From: Pelagimonas varians
Lineage (GTDB): Bacteria; Pseudomonadota; Alphaproteobacteria; Rhodobacterales; Rhodobacteraceae
Assembly: GCF_003208435.1 (NCBI RefSeq)
Contig: NZ_QKMF01000015.1
Location: 51,091 to 115,090 of the forward strand
Direction of reading: 5' to 3'
Length of the DNA stretch: 64,000 nt
How positions within the stretch are numbered: the stretch's first letter is position 1; every line of letters starts with the position of its first letter. The notes under the pieces were generated by a model, which was not told the origin of the DNA, made no database searches, and saw only the letters and a program-made list of their open reading frames with translations. The translations under genes were made by a program, and so were the position numbers. Below, piece by piece: positions 27,480-39,636 of this stretch.

Positions 27480-27691
27480 CGCATGAGGCCAGAGGCGGGC
27501 ATTTGCTTGGGGCTTTTTGATACAGCAGGCGATTTGGGCGGAATAAACGCTGTCCAGACGCCGCCAATTTGCCCAAAGTCAAGGAAACGAAATGCCCCTG
27601 CGGCCTAGGGTGTGACAATTGGGGACTGCAAATTTCTGTTTGCGAAACCTATATAGAGTCTGGACGAACTGTTGGCAGAGCGAGACGAAAA
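27480..27691. other. Intergenic region argC-ccmE
   Basis: A 212-bp gap. A -10-like TATATA occurs near 27650, preceded by a small inverted repeat GCAAA-N6-TTTGC, so a ccmE promoter is likely here. No convincing argC terminator was found. An upstream in-frame extension of ccmE (from 27569) is not supported. Confidence 0.35.
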
Positions 27692-28141
27692 ATGGCTTTG
27701 AAATCTTTGAAGAAAAAACGCCGGGTGCAGGTGATTGCTCTGACGGCGGTTGCACTGACAGTGTCGACTATCTTGATCGGATACGCGATGCGAGATGGAA
27801 TCAATCTCTTCCGCTCGCCGACGCAGGTATCCGAGGAACCGCCAGCCCCCAATGAAACCTTCAGGATCGGCGGGTTGGTCGAAGACGGATCCTTGATCCG
27901 TGGCCAAGGTCAAAAAATCACTTTTAGCGTGACAGATGGCGGCGCATCAGTGCCGGTGGTTTTTGATGGCGTATTGCCCGATCTGTTTGCCGAAAATCAG
28001 GGGATGGTCGGTACTGGCCGCTATGTAGATGGCGTGTTCGAAGCCTCCGAGATTTTGGCGAAGCACGATGAAAATTACATGCCCAAAGAGGTCGTCGACG
28101 CGCTCAAAGAGCAGGGCGTGTATCAAGAACCTGAAAGCTAA
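27692..28141 (+). CDS. ccmE: Cytochrome c maturation haem chaperone CcmE
   Basis: A 149-residue periplasmic haem chaperone. An N-terminal basic stretch (KSLKKKRRVQV) precedes one membrane anchor (residues about 14-33), followed by an OB-fold domain with VVFDGVLPDLFAENQGMVG. The haem-attaching histidine is in ILAKHDENYMP near 125. CcmE receives haem from CcmC and passes it to the CcmFH ligase. Other ccm genes are not adjacent; a lone ccmE near argC is seen in this family. Its stop overlaps the stop of the convergent histidine kinase by 4 bp. Confidence 0.94.
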   Translation: MALKSLKKKRRVQVIALTAVALTVSTILIGYAMRDGINLFRSPTQVSEEPPAPNETFRIGGLVEDGSLIRGQGQKITFSVTDGGASVPVVFDGVLPDLFAENQGMVGTGRYVDGVFEASEILAKHDENYMPKEVVDALKEQGVYQEPES

Positions 28142-29448
28142 TTTTGTAGTTCTTCCGGTTTGGCTTGCGGCAAGAGGATGGTAACCAACAAGCCACCTGC
28201 GGCGGCATTGTCTATTTCGAGAGCGCCGCCGGATTGTTTGGCAAAACCTTCTACAGCCGAGAGCCCCAAACCGGTTCCGGCCCGCACACCCTTTGTGGTG
28301 AAAAAAGGCTCTGACAGCTTGTTTAGTGTGTCGCTCTCTACTCCCGGACCCGCATCTTGGACGTATATCCCGACGAGCCGATGTCCGTCTTTAGCGCCAG
28401 GATTGCGGTTTGTACCCCGCTCAGGATAGCTGCTTGCACCGATGGTGATCTGACCATGTGCTTTCATAGCGTCTTGGGCGTTCAGACAAATTTGGATCAG
28501 GCTGGTCTCTAGCATATCACGGTCCGCAACCAGTAAAACCCGCCCTTTGATCGGGGCCAGCGTCAGCTTTACCTTTGGGTCCAACAAATCCTCTAGCACA
28601 GGGGCGATGTCGCCAAGCAATTGGGCAACATCTATCACGCCGTCGTTCAGACGCGTACGGCCACTAGAGGCCACAAGTTGATGGACGGTTTGGGCCGCGC
28701 GCTCTGCGGCGACACGGCATTGCTGCATGGCTGAGCGTCGCTCTTCGGCGTCGTCAAGCAGGTCAATCAATTCCAGATTACCCATGATGGCCGTTAGCTG
28801 GTTGTTGAAGTCATGGGCAACCCCACCGACAAACTGGTTCAATGCGCGGGCCTTTTGCGCCTGTGCATAACGCCGCTCGGCAGTGCGACGTGCCAATTGG
28901 CGTCGTTCGTCAACATGCTGTGCCCGCCAAAACAGATAAATGCAGATCGCACACATGCTTAGAACAACCACTTGATGGGCAAGACTGCTTAGATGCGGCC
29001 AGAGAATGGTTGCCAGTACCGCGCCGGACAGGGCGAAAAACAGAGTTTCAATAGGGATAGTGTCCCGAGACGGGTTTTCACGGTGCAAGATATAAAGCGC
29101 ATTTGCGAGCAAAGCCAAAAGTGCGGCTGCGAAAAGGACAGGGTCGGGGTGGTGCAGGAAATACAATGGTGCGGATACGAAGATCCCCGCCCCGAAGAAA
29201 TAAATGATCTTGGCTTGGGTCAGGCGGATCTGTGCGCCGCCCCGCCGCCTGGGATCTACCGTGCGAAAATACAGGTATTGTTGTCCATAGTAGGCCATGG
29301 CCCAAGCCATAAACAACCAGTTGTCAGTGGCGTAGACCAGAACCATCGACACAAAACCGGTTGATCCAAGCCGCACCAAAACTTCGGTGCGGTCCGCGAA
29401 ATCCGCTCGATATAATTTCATTAACCTAGCAGAAGTGTCGCTGGACAT
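28138..29448 (-). CDS. Membrane sensor histidine kinase
   Basis: A 436-residue histidine kinase. The N-terminal 180 residues hold about five to six hydrophobic segments. The phospho-accepting H-box is FVGGVAHDFNNQLTAIMGNLEL near residue 215, followed by an N-box (QICLNAQDAM), G1 (VQDAGPGV) and G2 (GTGLGLSAVEG). The ATG at 29448 is preferred; a TTG at 29481 would add 11 residues. No response regulator gene is adjacent, so it is an orphan. The membrane part lacks a recognised sensory domain; the signal is unknown. Confidence 0.9.
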   Translation of the reverse strand: MSSDTSARLMKLYRADFADRTEVLVRLGSTGFVSMVLVYATDNWLFMAWAMAYYGQQYLYFRTVDPRRRGGAQIRLTQAKIIYFFGAGIFVSAPLYFLHHPDPVLFAAALLALLANALYILHRENPSRDTIPIETLFFALSGAVLATILWPHLSSLAHQVVVLSMCAICIYLFWRAQHVDERRQLARRTAERRYAQAQKARALNQFVGGVAHDFNNQLTAIMGNLELIDLLDDAEERRSAMQQCRVAAERAAQTVHQLVASSGRTRLNDGVIDVAQLLGDIAPVLEDLLDPKVKLTLAPIKGRVLLVADRDMLETSLIQICLNAQDAMKAHGQITIGASSYPERGTNRNPGAKDGHRLVGIYVQDAGPGVESDTLNKLSEPFFTTKGVRAGTGLGLSAVEGFAKQSGGALEIDNAAAGGLLVTILLPQAKPEELQN

Positions 29449-29491
29449 GCTTGAGATGTTCTCTGGCTTATAGAAAGACAATGGCTGTCTA

Positions 29492-29505
29492 CCATTCGAT
29501 TATTC
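29492..29505. promoter_or_regulatory. Small palindrome upstream of the histidine kinase gene
   Basis: TTCGA-TTAT-TCGAA lies about 45 bp upstream of the kinase start. It could be a regulator site. No partner regulator is known. Confidence 0.25.
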
Positions 29506-29581
29506 GAATTCATCCATAATTTTTGCAAAAGTAAAGGTCTGCGTGAAATTTGGGCAATTTGACGCTGTGCAAGGAGGGCAC

Positions 29582-29606
29582 AAAAAAGGCGGCCTGATAG
29601 GCCGCC
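29582..29606 (-). terminator. Rho-independent terminator after eno
   Basis: On the minus strand a 7-bp stem (GGCGGCC / GGCCGCC) with a 5-nt loop is followed by six Ts. It lies 30 nt downstream of the eno stop. Confidence 0.9.
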
Positions 29607-29635
29607 CTTGTCTTGATGATTTATGTCGGACCCAA

Positions 29636-30943
<1,308 letters not shown>

Positions 30944-30976
30944 TCATAACAGGCTGGGCGGGAAAGGCAACGGAAT

Positions 30977-30990
30977 CGTTATCGCTAACA
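30977..30990 (+). promoter_or_regulatory. CceR-like operator upstream of eno
   Basis: CGTTATCGCTAACA resembles the TGTTANCGNTAACA palindrome described for the LacI-family regulator CceR (PckR) of alphaproteobacteria, with one mismatch in the left arm. It lies 67 bp upstream of the eno start. A perfect-arm copy is found upstream of gap. Confidence 0.45.
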
Positions 30991-31007
30991 GGCTTGCTTT
31001 TGTGCGG

Positions 31008-31032
31008 GTTGCGCTAACGTGTTGCGCTAACG
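31008..31032 (+). repeat. Tandem direct repeat GTTGCGCTAACG
   Basis: Two identical 12-mers begin 13 bp apart (31008 and 31021), between the DMT-exporter stop and eno. Each holds a CGCTAAC half-site like that of the nearby CceR-like box. Confidence 0.5.
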
Positions 31033-31038
31033 GAGGTA

Positions 31039-31902
31039 TTATTTTTCCTGCATCAAGCTGCGTTCGCGCAAGAAGCTGTAGATCCCGGCCGCCAGCACCA
31101 AACCCGCTCCGACCCAAGTCGCGGTATCCGGACGTTCGCCAAACACCAAAATCCCGAGACTGGTTGTAAAGAGAAGCCGCGTGTAGCGGAACGGTGCAAC
31201 GATAGACACGGGGGCCATACGCATGGCTGCTGTAACCGCCAGATACCCAAAGGAGGTGAACAGGATGACGCCAAGGATTTGCGCCAAGACGATGGGCTCG
31301 GATGTCAGAGGGGTGTCTTCAAACATGTAAACGACCAAACCGACCGGAATGGTTGCACCGAAACCCCAAGCAGACATTGTCAGCGCGGGCAGGTGTGACG
31401 GTGCAAGCCGTGTGACCAGATCGCGCGCCGCGAGGCCGCACACGCCCATGACGGCGAAAAGCTCCCAACCTGAAAACGACGCGCCAAAGGGGCGGATAAC
31501 GATCAGCATTCCGGTCAAGCCGACCAAGATCGCGGCCCAGCGACGCCAGCCCACAGGTTCGCCTAAAAACAAAGCCGCCCCAAGAACGGTCAACAACGGG
31601 GCAACCTGCATGATGGCTGCGAAAATCGACAGCGGGACATGGGTAAGGCCGACGATCAACCCGATTGCGCCGATAATCTCAAATCCATTGCGCAGCAAAA
31701 CCATCGGATGCCAAAAGTCGGGAGACCAGACGATCAGGCCGCGTGATTTGGCCATGAACACGAACAGCAAAGTGCCGCCCGTGCTCAACAAAAACATGAT
31801 TTGGCCCATCGGCGCGCTTTGGCCAGACTTTTTGATAAAGGCATCGCTAAACGCCAACAGTGCCATGCCTGCCACCATGATAGAGATTGCTCGAACGTTC
31901 AT
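31039..31902 (-). CDS. DMT-superfamily (EamA) transporter
   Basis: A 287-residue membrane protein with about ten hydrophobic helices arranged as two EamA repeats (AAIMQVAPLLTVLGAALFLGEPVGW in the first, RYTRLLFTTSLGILVFGERPD in the second, quoted in part). Such proteins export amino acids or other metabolites. Its start codon directly abuts the pgm stop (TAAATG), so it is the last gene of the aglR-bgl-glk-pgm series. The substrate is unknown; the position suggests a link to sugar metabolism, but this is weak. Confidence 0.85.
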   Translation of the reverse strand: MNVRAISIMVAGMALLAFSDAFIKKSGQSAPMGQIMFLLSTGGTLLFVFMAKSRGLIVWSPDFWHPMVLLRNGFEIIGAIGLIVGLTHVPLSIFAAIMQVAPLLTVLGAALFLGEPVGWRRWAAILVGLTGMLIVIRPFGASFSGWELFAVMGVCGLAARDLVTRLAPSHLPALTMSAWGFGATIPVGLVVYMFEDTPLTSEPIVLAQILGVILFTSFGYLAVTAAMRMAPVSIVAPFRYTRLLFTTSLGILVFGERPDTATWVGAGLVLAAGIYSFLRERSLMQEK

Positions 31903-34575
<2,673 letters not shown>

Positions 34576-34579
<4 letters not shown>

Positions 34580-35901
34580 GTTAGCGCTCTCAAGGCATGT
34601 TTTAGCGCGTAGTACGACGATTTGGGCGTACGCTCAAGGCTTTCAAAGTCAACATGGACCATTCCAAAGCGTTTTTCATAGCCAAGTGCCCACTCATAAT
34701 TGTCCAAAAGTGACCACAAATAGTAGCCTTTGACCGGCACCCCATCTGCAAGCGCGCGCTTTAGCTGGGCAACATGCGCGTTGATAAACGCAATCCGATC
34801 AGGGTCATCGCAAACGCCGTTTTTCAGAACATCAGGAGCAGCCATGCCATTTTCGGTGACAACAAGCGGTAGATCGCCAGTGTATTCGTTTTTGGTGCGG
34901 GTGAGAAATTTATAGAGCCCCTCTGGGTAGATTTCCCAATCCATAAAGGTTTTTGGCAAAGGGCCTTCGGCTTCGACCAATGAGGGCCATGGCGAATTGT
35001 CGGGTTTGATCAATTTGCGGGTGTAGTAGTTCAATCCGCACCAATCGACCGGTGTGGTGATCGTGTCAAAGTCATTCTGCCAGCCCTTAGGCAGGTGTTG
35101 CTCTAGCCCCTCCAAAACGTTGGCCGGATATTCGCCTTTAAACACGCCTCCCAAGTACCATCGGTTGTAGATACTGTCGTAGAGCGCGGCTTTTTCCGCC
35201 GCCTCGGGGCTGTCATCTGCCGGTGTCGCCCATTCAAAGTTAAACACCGCTCCGAGATTATCCATCCCAAGGCTGCGCATTGCTTGGATCGCAGTGCCAT
35301 GGGCCAGCAAAACGTGGTGCATCGCGCGGGCTGTGGCGCGGATGTCGCGCAAGCCTGGTGCGTGATGGCCCATGAAATGGCTCAGCCATGCGACGCACCA
35401 TGGCTCGTTTATCGGGGCGGCAGAATACATCCGGTCGCCGATGCGGCCCATGATGGTTTCTGTATATTCACCAAACCATTTGGCGATGTCCGGATTTCTC
35501 CATCCGCCCAAATCCGCCAACGCCGAGGGCATCTCCCAATGGTACAAGGTGGCGCAGGGTTTAATGCCGCGTTCCAGCATTGCGTCGGTCAGGCGGTCGT
35601 AGAAATCCAAACCCTCTTGGTTGGGAGTTCTACCATCCGGCATCACGCGCGCCCAAGATGTTGAAAACCGATAGCAATCGATTCCGGCGTCCCTGATCAG
35701 ATCAAAATCAGTTTCGTATCGGTGGTAATGATCACAGGCGACACCGCCATGTTCCGCACGCACAACATTGCCCGGCGTTGCGGCAAAATCATCCCAGTGC
35801 GTTGACCCGGCACCGCCAAAACCATGACCCTCGATTTGATAGCTTGATGTTGCAACTCCAAACAGGAAATCATCTGGAAAATCAGATCGTTGAAAGTTCA
35901 T
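34576..35901 (-). CDS. GH1 beta-glucosidase
   Basis: A 441-residue family-1 glycoside hydrolase with the retaining mechanism. The acid/base glutamate is in APINEPWCVAWL near residue 165 and the nucleophile in LVVTENGMAAPD near 350; the N-terminal FLFGVATSSYQIEG and late WSLLDNYEWA are typical. No signal peptide is visible, so it acts in the cytoplasm on imported beta-glucosides. It lies 14 nt after aglR and overlaps glk, forming one transcription unit. Confidence 0.95.
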
Positions 35902-35915
35902 AGTAATTCTCTACT

Positions 35916-36953
35916 TTAAGCGTTTTGGCGGCGAGGTGCAGGGCCGGTTGAGGCTCCGATGATCAGTTCGGCTTCGATGATTTCGTGTATTGGTCCGGCA
36001 GAGGGGTCGCGGATCAGGCGAAGCAATATTTCCCCGGCGCGGATGCCCGCCTCGCGGACAGAGGACCGCGTTGCGGTGAAGATGGGGACATCATGGCCGT
36101 TCTTGAGATAGCCAAGATCGTCGTCATGGGTGATTACCGACACATCTTTGCCCAATGTCAGGCCGGCATCATGGATTGCGCGGCGCACGCCAATGGCCGT
36201 GATCATTGATGACGTCAAAAAGGCAGTGGGCGGGCTCTCTAGTTTCAGCATAGCACTGGCGCTGAGGAACCCTTTGATTTCTGTCATTTCCTTGCTGCAC
36301 ATCAAATCGCCGTCAAGTGCGATGCCGCGGCCGGTCAACGCGCCTTCATAGGCGAGCCTGCGCCGGTTGGCGTAGTCCATAAATTCGAGCCCGTTCATGA
36401 GAGCGATACGGGTGTGGCCAAGGTCGAGCAGGAATTCGGTCGCGCGTTGGAAGGCGCGGCTATTGTTCGTATCGAGCCAGGAGTAGGGGAGATCAATATT
36501 GGAAGCGCGACCATGCACAACGAAGGGCATGTTCAGCTCGCTCAGCAAGGCGATCCGCGGGTCGTCCATTGTTGGACCGTGAACAATAATGCCGTCGACA
36601 TTGCGGCGCGCGCAGATGTCCCGATAGAGTTTCTCTTGGCTTTTGTCATCCACCAGACTGATCATCATCTCAAAGCCCGCAGCGGCATAGGCGGATCCTG
36701 CACCGGCGATAAAATCCCCAAAAACCGGATTCACCATTTCATGTTGGGTCGAAACGGGAATCACGTGCCCGATGGTTTGAGCCCGCCCTGTGGCAAGTCC
36801 CTTGGCGCGCGCATTTGGGCTGTAATTCAGCTCTTGAGCGGCTTGTTGCACCCTCATGCGTGTCTTTTCACTCACCTCCGGATAGCCGTTGAGCGCACGG
36901 CTCACCGTGGTTTGGGACAGTTTGAGGTGTTCTGATAGCGTTTTAAGGTTCAT
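35916..36953 (-). CDS. aglR: LacI-family transcriptional regulator of the alpha-glucoside locus
   Basis: A 345-residue LacI regulator: HTH MNLKTLSEHLKLSQTTVSRAL and hinge YSPNARAKGLATGRAQTIG within 60 residues, followed by a periplasmic-binding-like sugar domain. The gene is divergent from aglE, and a LacI-type palindrome with the centre AAAGCGCTT lies on each side of the 261-bp intergenic region (36967-36980 and 37113-37126). It therefore probably represses both arms until an alpha- or beta-glucoside inducer binds. The name follows the locus. Confidence 0.88.
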   Translation of the reverse strand: MNLKTLSEHLKLSQTTVSRALNGYPEVSEKTRMRVQQAAQELNYSPNARAKGLATGRAQTIGHVIPVSTQHEMVNPVFGDFIAGAGSAYAAAGFEMMISLVDDKSQEKLYRDICARRNVDGIIVHGPTMDDPRIALLSELNMPFVVHGRASNIDLPYSWLDTNNSRAFQRATEFLLDLGHTRIALMNGLEFMDYANRRRLAYEGALTGRGIALDGDLMCSKEMTEIKGFLSASAMLKLESPPTAFLTSSMITAIGVRRAIHDAGLTLGKDVSVITHDDDLGYLKNGHDVPIFTATRSSVREAGIRAGEILLRLIRDPSAGPIHEIIEAELIIGASTGPAPRRQNA

Positions 36954-36966
36954 GCCCCATTAAGGG

Positions 36967-36980
36967 TCAAAGCGCTTCGG
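36967..36980 (+). promoter_or_regulatory. LacI-type operator at the aglR side
   Basis: TCAAAGCGCTTCGG shares its first 11 bases with the perfect palindrome at 37113-37126. It lies 14 bp upstream of the aglR start, fitting autorepression. Confidence 0.6.
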
Positions 36981-37101
36981 ATTTGTCAAGGCTCTGATGC
37001 ATCTTGCACCTATCTTTAAAATGGGGAAGCACTGTTGACCAAGTGGTAAAATCCAACAAAATATGGCTTTGATGCTTGACAGGTCGCTGCGACTCGGATC
37101 A

Positions 37102-37126
37102 TTTGAAGCCATTCAAAGCGCTTTGA
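37102..37126 (+). promoter_or_regulatory. LacI-type operator upstream of aglE
   Basis: A perfect 14-bp palindrome TCAAAGCGCTTTGA (37113-37126) lies 88 bp upstream of aglE, just downstream of a TTGACA hexamer at 37076. It overlaps a second inverted repeat TTTGAA-GCCA-TTCAAA (37102-37117). Both fit AglR binding; a clear -10 was not identified. Confidence 0.7.
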
Positions 37127-37214
37127 GGAAAATGTCAAAACACAACTTTGACGGCCAAAGCGCCCGAGTAAGGACACGCGCCCGTCGCGGCGTGATCAAA
37201 TGGGAGGATCGTCC

Positions 37215-38483
37215 ATGATGAAATCATTTTACCTTGGCGCGGCTGCGGCTGCGCTTATTGCTGGTTCGGCAGGGGCCGAGCAGCTGACAATCTCTGGCCC
37301 CTGGTTGGGTGCCGATGAGGAAAACGTTCAAAAGGTTCTGGATGTATTCCGGGCGTCCTCTGGCATTGATGTCAGCTATGTCGGTTCTGACAGCTTTGAG
37401 CAGCAGATCATCATCGATGCGGAATCCGGCTCTGCGCCCAACATCGCCGTGTTCCCGCAGCCGGGTCTGGCGTCGGACATGGCATCGCGCGGCTTCTTGA
37501 CACCGCTAGCCGATGGCACTGGCGATTGGATCAAGGAAAACTACGCAGCTGGTCAAAGCTGGGTCGATCTGGGCACCTATGCGGGCAAAGATGGCGCGGA
37601 CAACCTGTACGGGTTCTTCTACAAAGTTGATCTGAAGTCTCTGGTTTGGTTTGTGCCTGAAAACTTCGAAGACGCAGGCTACGAAGTGCCAACTTCGATG
37701 GAAGACCTGAAGGCGTTGAGCGATCAAATCGTCGCGGATGGAGGCACACCTTGGTGTATCGGTCTGGGATCAGGCGGCGCAACCGGCTGGCCGGCAACCG
37801 ACTGGGTCGAAGACCTTCTGCTCCGCACCCAGACCCCCGACGTCTATGACGGTTGGGTCAGCAACGAGATCCCCTTCACCGACGAACGTATCGTTGGCGC
37901 GATCGAAGAATTCGGCGCATTTGCCCGCAATGACGATTATGTCGCTGGCGGTGCCGGTGCCGTGGCATCAACAGACTTCCGCGACAGCCCCAAAGGCATG
38001 TTTGCCTCGCCTCCGCAGTGCTACATGCACCGGCAGGCATCCTTCATTCCGGCCTTTTTCCCTGAAGGCACCGTGGTTGGCGAAGATGCAGATTTCTTCT
38101 ACTTCCCATCTTACGCGGGCAAGGAGCTTGGCAATCCGGTACTTGGTGCGGGTACTCTTTGGGCCATCACCAACGACAGCCCCGAAGCGCATAAATTCGT
38201 AGAGTTCCTGCAAACCGCAGAAGCCCACGAAACTTGGATGGCTCTCAAAGGGTTCCTGACTCCGCACAAAGGTGTGAATCCGGAAGCCTTTGGTGATCCG
38301 ACCTTGCAGAAAATGAACGAAGTCCTTTTGGGCGCCACAACTTTCCGGTTTGACGGCTCTGACCTGATGCCCGGCGGTGTTGGCGCGGGTTCATTCTGGA
38401 CCGGCATGGTTGACTACGCAGGCGGCAAAGACGCCGGCGAAGTTGCCGCCGAGATCCAGTCCAGCTGGGACGCTTTGAAGTAA
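37215..38483 (+). CDS. aglE: Alpha-glucoside ABC transporter, periplasmic binding protein
   Basis: A 422-residue extracellular solute-binding protein. A signal peptide (MMKSFYLGAAAAALIAGSAGA) ends near residue 21; the mature part has the family-1 sugar-binding features (PNIAVFPQPG, YGFFYKVDLKSLVWFVPENF). GGAGG lies 7 nt before the ATG at 37215. It begins the aglEFGAK series and would capture alpha-glucosides such as sucrose, maltose or trehalose for import. A strong hairpin follows its stop, so it is probably made in excess over the permeases. Confidence 0.92.
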   Translation: MMKSFYLGAAAAALIAGSAGAEQLTISGPWLGADEENVQKVLDVFRASSGIDVSYVGSDSFEQQIIIDAESGSAPNIAVFPQPGLASDMASRGFLTPLADGTGDWIKENYAAGQSWVDLGTYAGKDGADNLYGFFYKVDLKSLVWFVPENFEDAGYEVPTSMEDLKALSDQIVADGGTPWCIGLGSGGATGWPATDWVEDLLLRTQTPDVYDGWVSNEIPFTDERIVGAIEEFGAFARNDDYVAGGAGAVASTDFRDSPKGMFASPPQCYMHRQASFIPAFFPEGTVVGEDADFFYFPSYAGKELGNPVLGAGTLWAITNDSPEAHKFVEFLQTAEAHETWMALKGFLTPHKGVNPEAFGDPTLQKMNEVLLGATTFRFDGSDLMPGGVGAGSFWTGMVDYAGGKDAGEVAAEIQSSWDALK

Positions 38484-38501
38484 GCCACCCACTCACGGGA
38501 G

Positions 38502-38535
38502 GCCCCGGTGGCGCAGTTGCCATCGGGGCTTTTTT
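38502..38535 (+). terminator. Intra-operon terminator/attenuator between aglE and aglF
   Basis: An 11-bp stem (GCCCCGGTGGC / GCCATCGGGGC, one mismatch) with a 6-nt loop is followed by six Ts. It probably lets most transcripts stop after aglE, giving more binding protein than permease. Confidence 0.8.
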
Positions 38536-38634
38536 AGACAGATTTTCCACACTACCCGTCTTGATCCCCTTTGGGGCAAGGCCTCTGCCCGCGCTCTTTG
38601 GCGCATGGGAATCCTGACAGTTAGGGAGGGTACG

Positions 38635-39636
38635 ATGCATCCAGCATTTCTGGGTCTTATAACAATTGTGATCGGGGTAGGGGGCTGCTTGGCCTATTAC
38701 TTCAGCTCGAACTGGGTTTTGGACAATGTCCTGTATCCGGCCAAGGGGCCGCAGGCTGGTCGCAATATAAACCGTGCGAATATGATCCGGCCCTGGCTGT
38801 TTTTGTTGCCTGCGCTTTTGGCTCTGACGATCTATTTGGCGTACCCGGTGTTTGAAACATTGCGTTTGTCGCTGACGGATCGCGATGCGGACGGGGCCTT
38901 TGTCGGGCTAGACAACTACCGGCAGATGTTTGGCGAAAGCAAGTTTTGGGAAGCCATGCGCAACAACATGCTGTGGCTGATCTTTGTGCCCGCAATGTCT
39001 ACGATGTTTGGCCTTATGGTGGCGCAACTGACCGACAGGATCAAATGGGGCAATGTGGCCAAATCCCTGATTTTTATGCCGATGGCGATTTCCTTTGTCG
39101 GCGCAGCGGTGATCTGGAAGCTGGTCTATGACGCGCGCCCCGAAGGCACTGAACAGATTGGCGTCTTGAACGCGATTTATGTCTGGTTTTCCGGCGGTGC
39201 ACCGCAACAGTGGCTGACAATCCCGATTTGGAACAACTTTTTCTTGATGGCGGTCCTGATCTGGATCCAAACGGGATTTGCTATGGTGATCCTCAGCGCG
39301 GCCCTGCGCGGAATCCCAGAAGAAACCATTGAAGCCGCGATTGTCGATGGGGCCAACCCATGGCAAATCTTCTTTAAAATCAAAGTGCCACAAATCAAAT
39401 CGACCATCATGGTGGTTTGGACAACGATTACCCTTGTGGTTCTCAAGGTGTTCGATCTGGTCTTTGCAATGACCAACGGCCAATGGGAAACGCAGGTCTT
39501 GGCCAACTACATGTTTAACCAATTGTTTGTGACACGGGACTGGGGCGTTGGATCGGCCTCGGCGATGATCATCATGCTTTTGGTGACGCCGATTTTGATT
39601 TGGAACGTGCGCAATGCACGCAAGGAGATGCGGTAA
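38635..39636 (+). CDS. aglF: Alpha-glucoside ABC transporter permease AglF
   Basis: A 333-residue MalF-type permease with about seven membrane helices. The EAA loop, which contacts the ATPase, is EETIEAAIVDGANPWQIFFKI near residue 240 (quoted in part). GGGAGG lies upstream of the ATG at 38635; the frame from 38605 is not used. Its stop overlaps the aglG start (TAATG), so the permease pair is made in equal amounts. Confidence 0.92.
   Translation: MHPAFLGLITIVIGVGGCLAYYFSSNWVLDNVLYPAKGPQAGRNINRANMIRPWLFLLPALLALTIYLAYPVFETLRLSLTDRDADGAFVGLDNYRQMFGESKFWEAMRNNMLWLIFVPAMSTMFGLMVAQLTDRIKWGNVAKSLIFMPMAISFVGAAVIWKLVYDARPEGTEQIGVLNAIYVWFSGGAPQQWLTIPIWNNFFLMAVLIWIQTGFAMVILSAALRGIPEETIEAAIVDGANPWQIFFKIKVPQIKSTIMVVWTTITLVVLKVFDLVFAMTNGQWETQVLANYMFNQLFVTRDWGVGSASAMIIMLLVTPILIWNVRNARKEMR

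Noticed and set aside
27569..27691. Longer start for ccmE
   Set aside because: It would place 41 non-conserved residues before the basic N-terminus and membrane anchor typical of CcmE.
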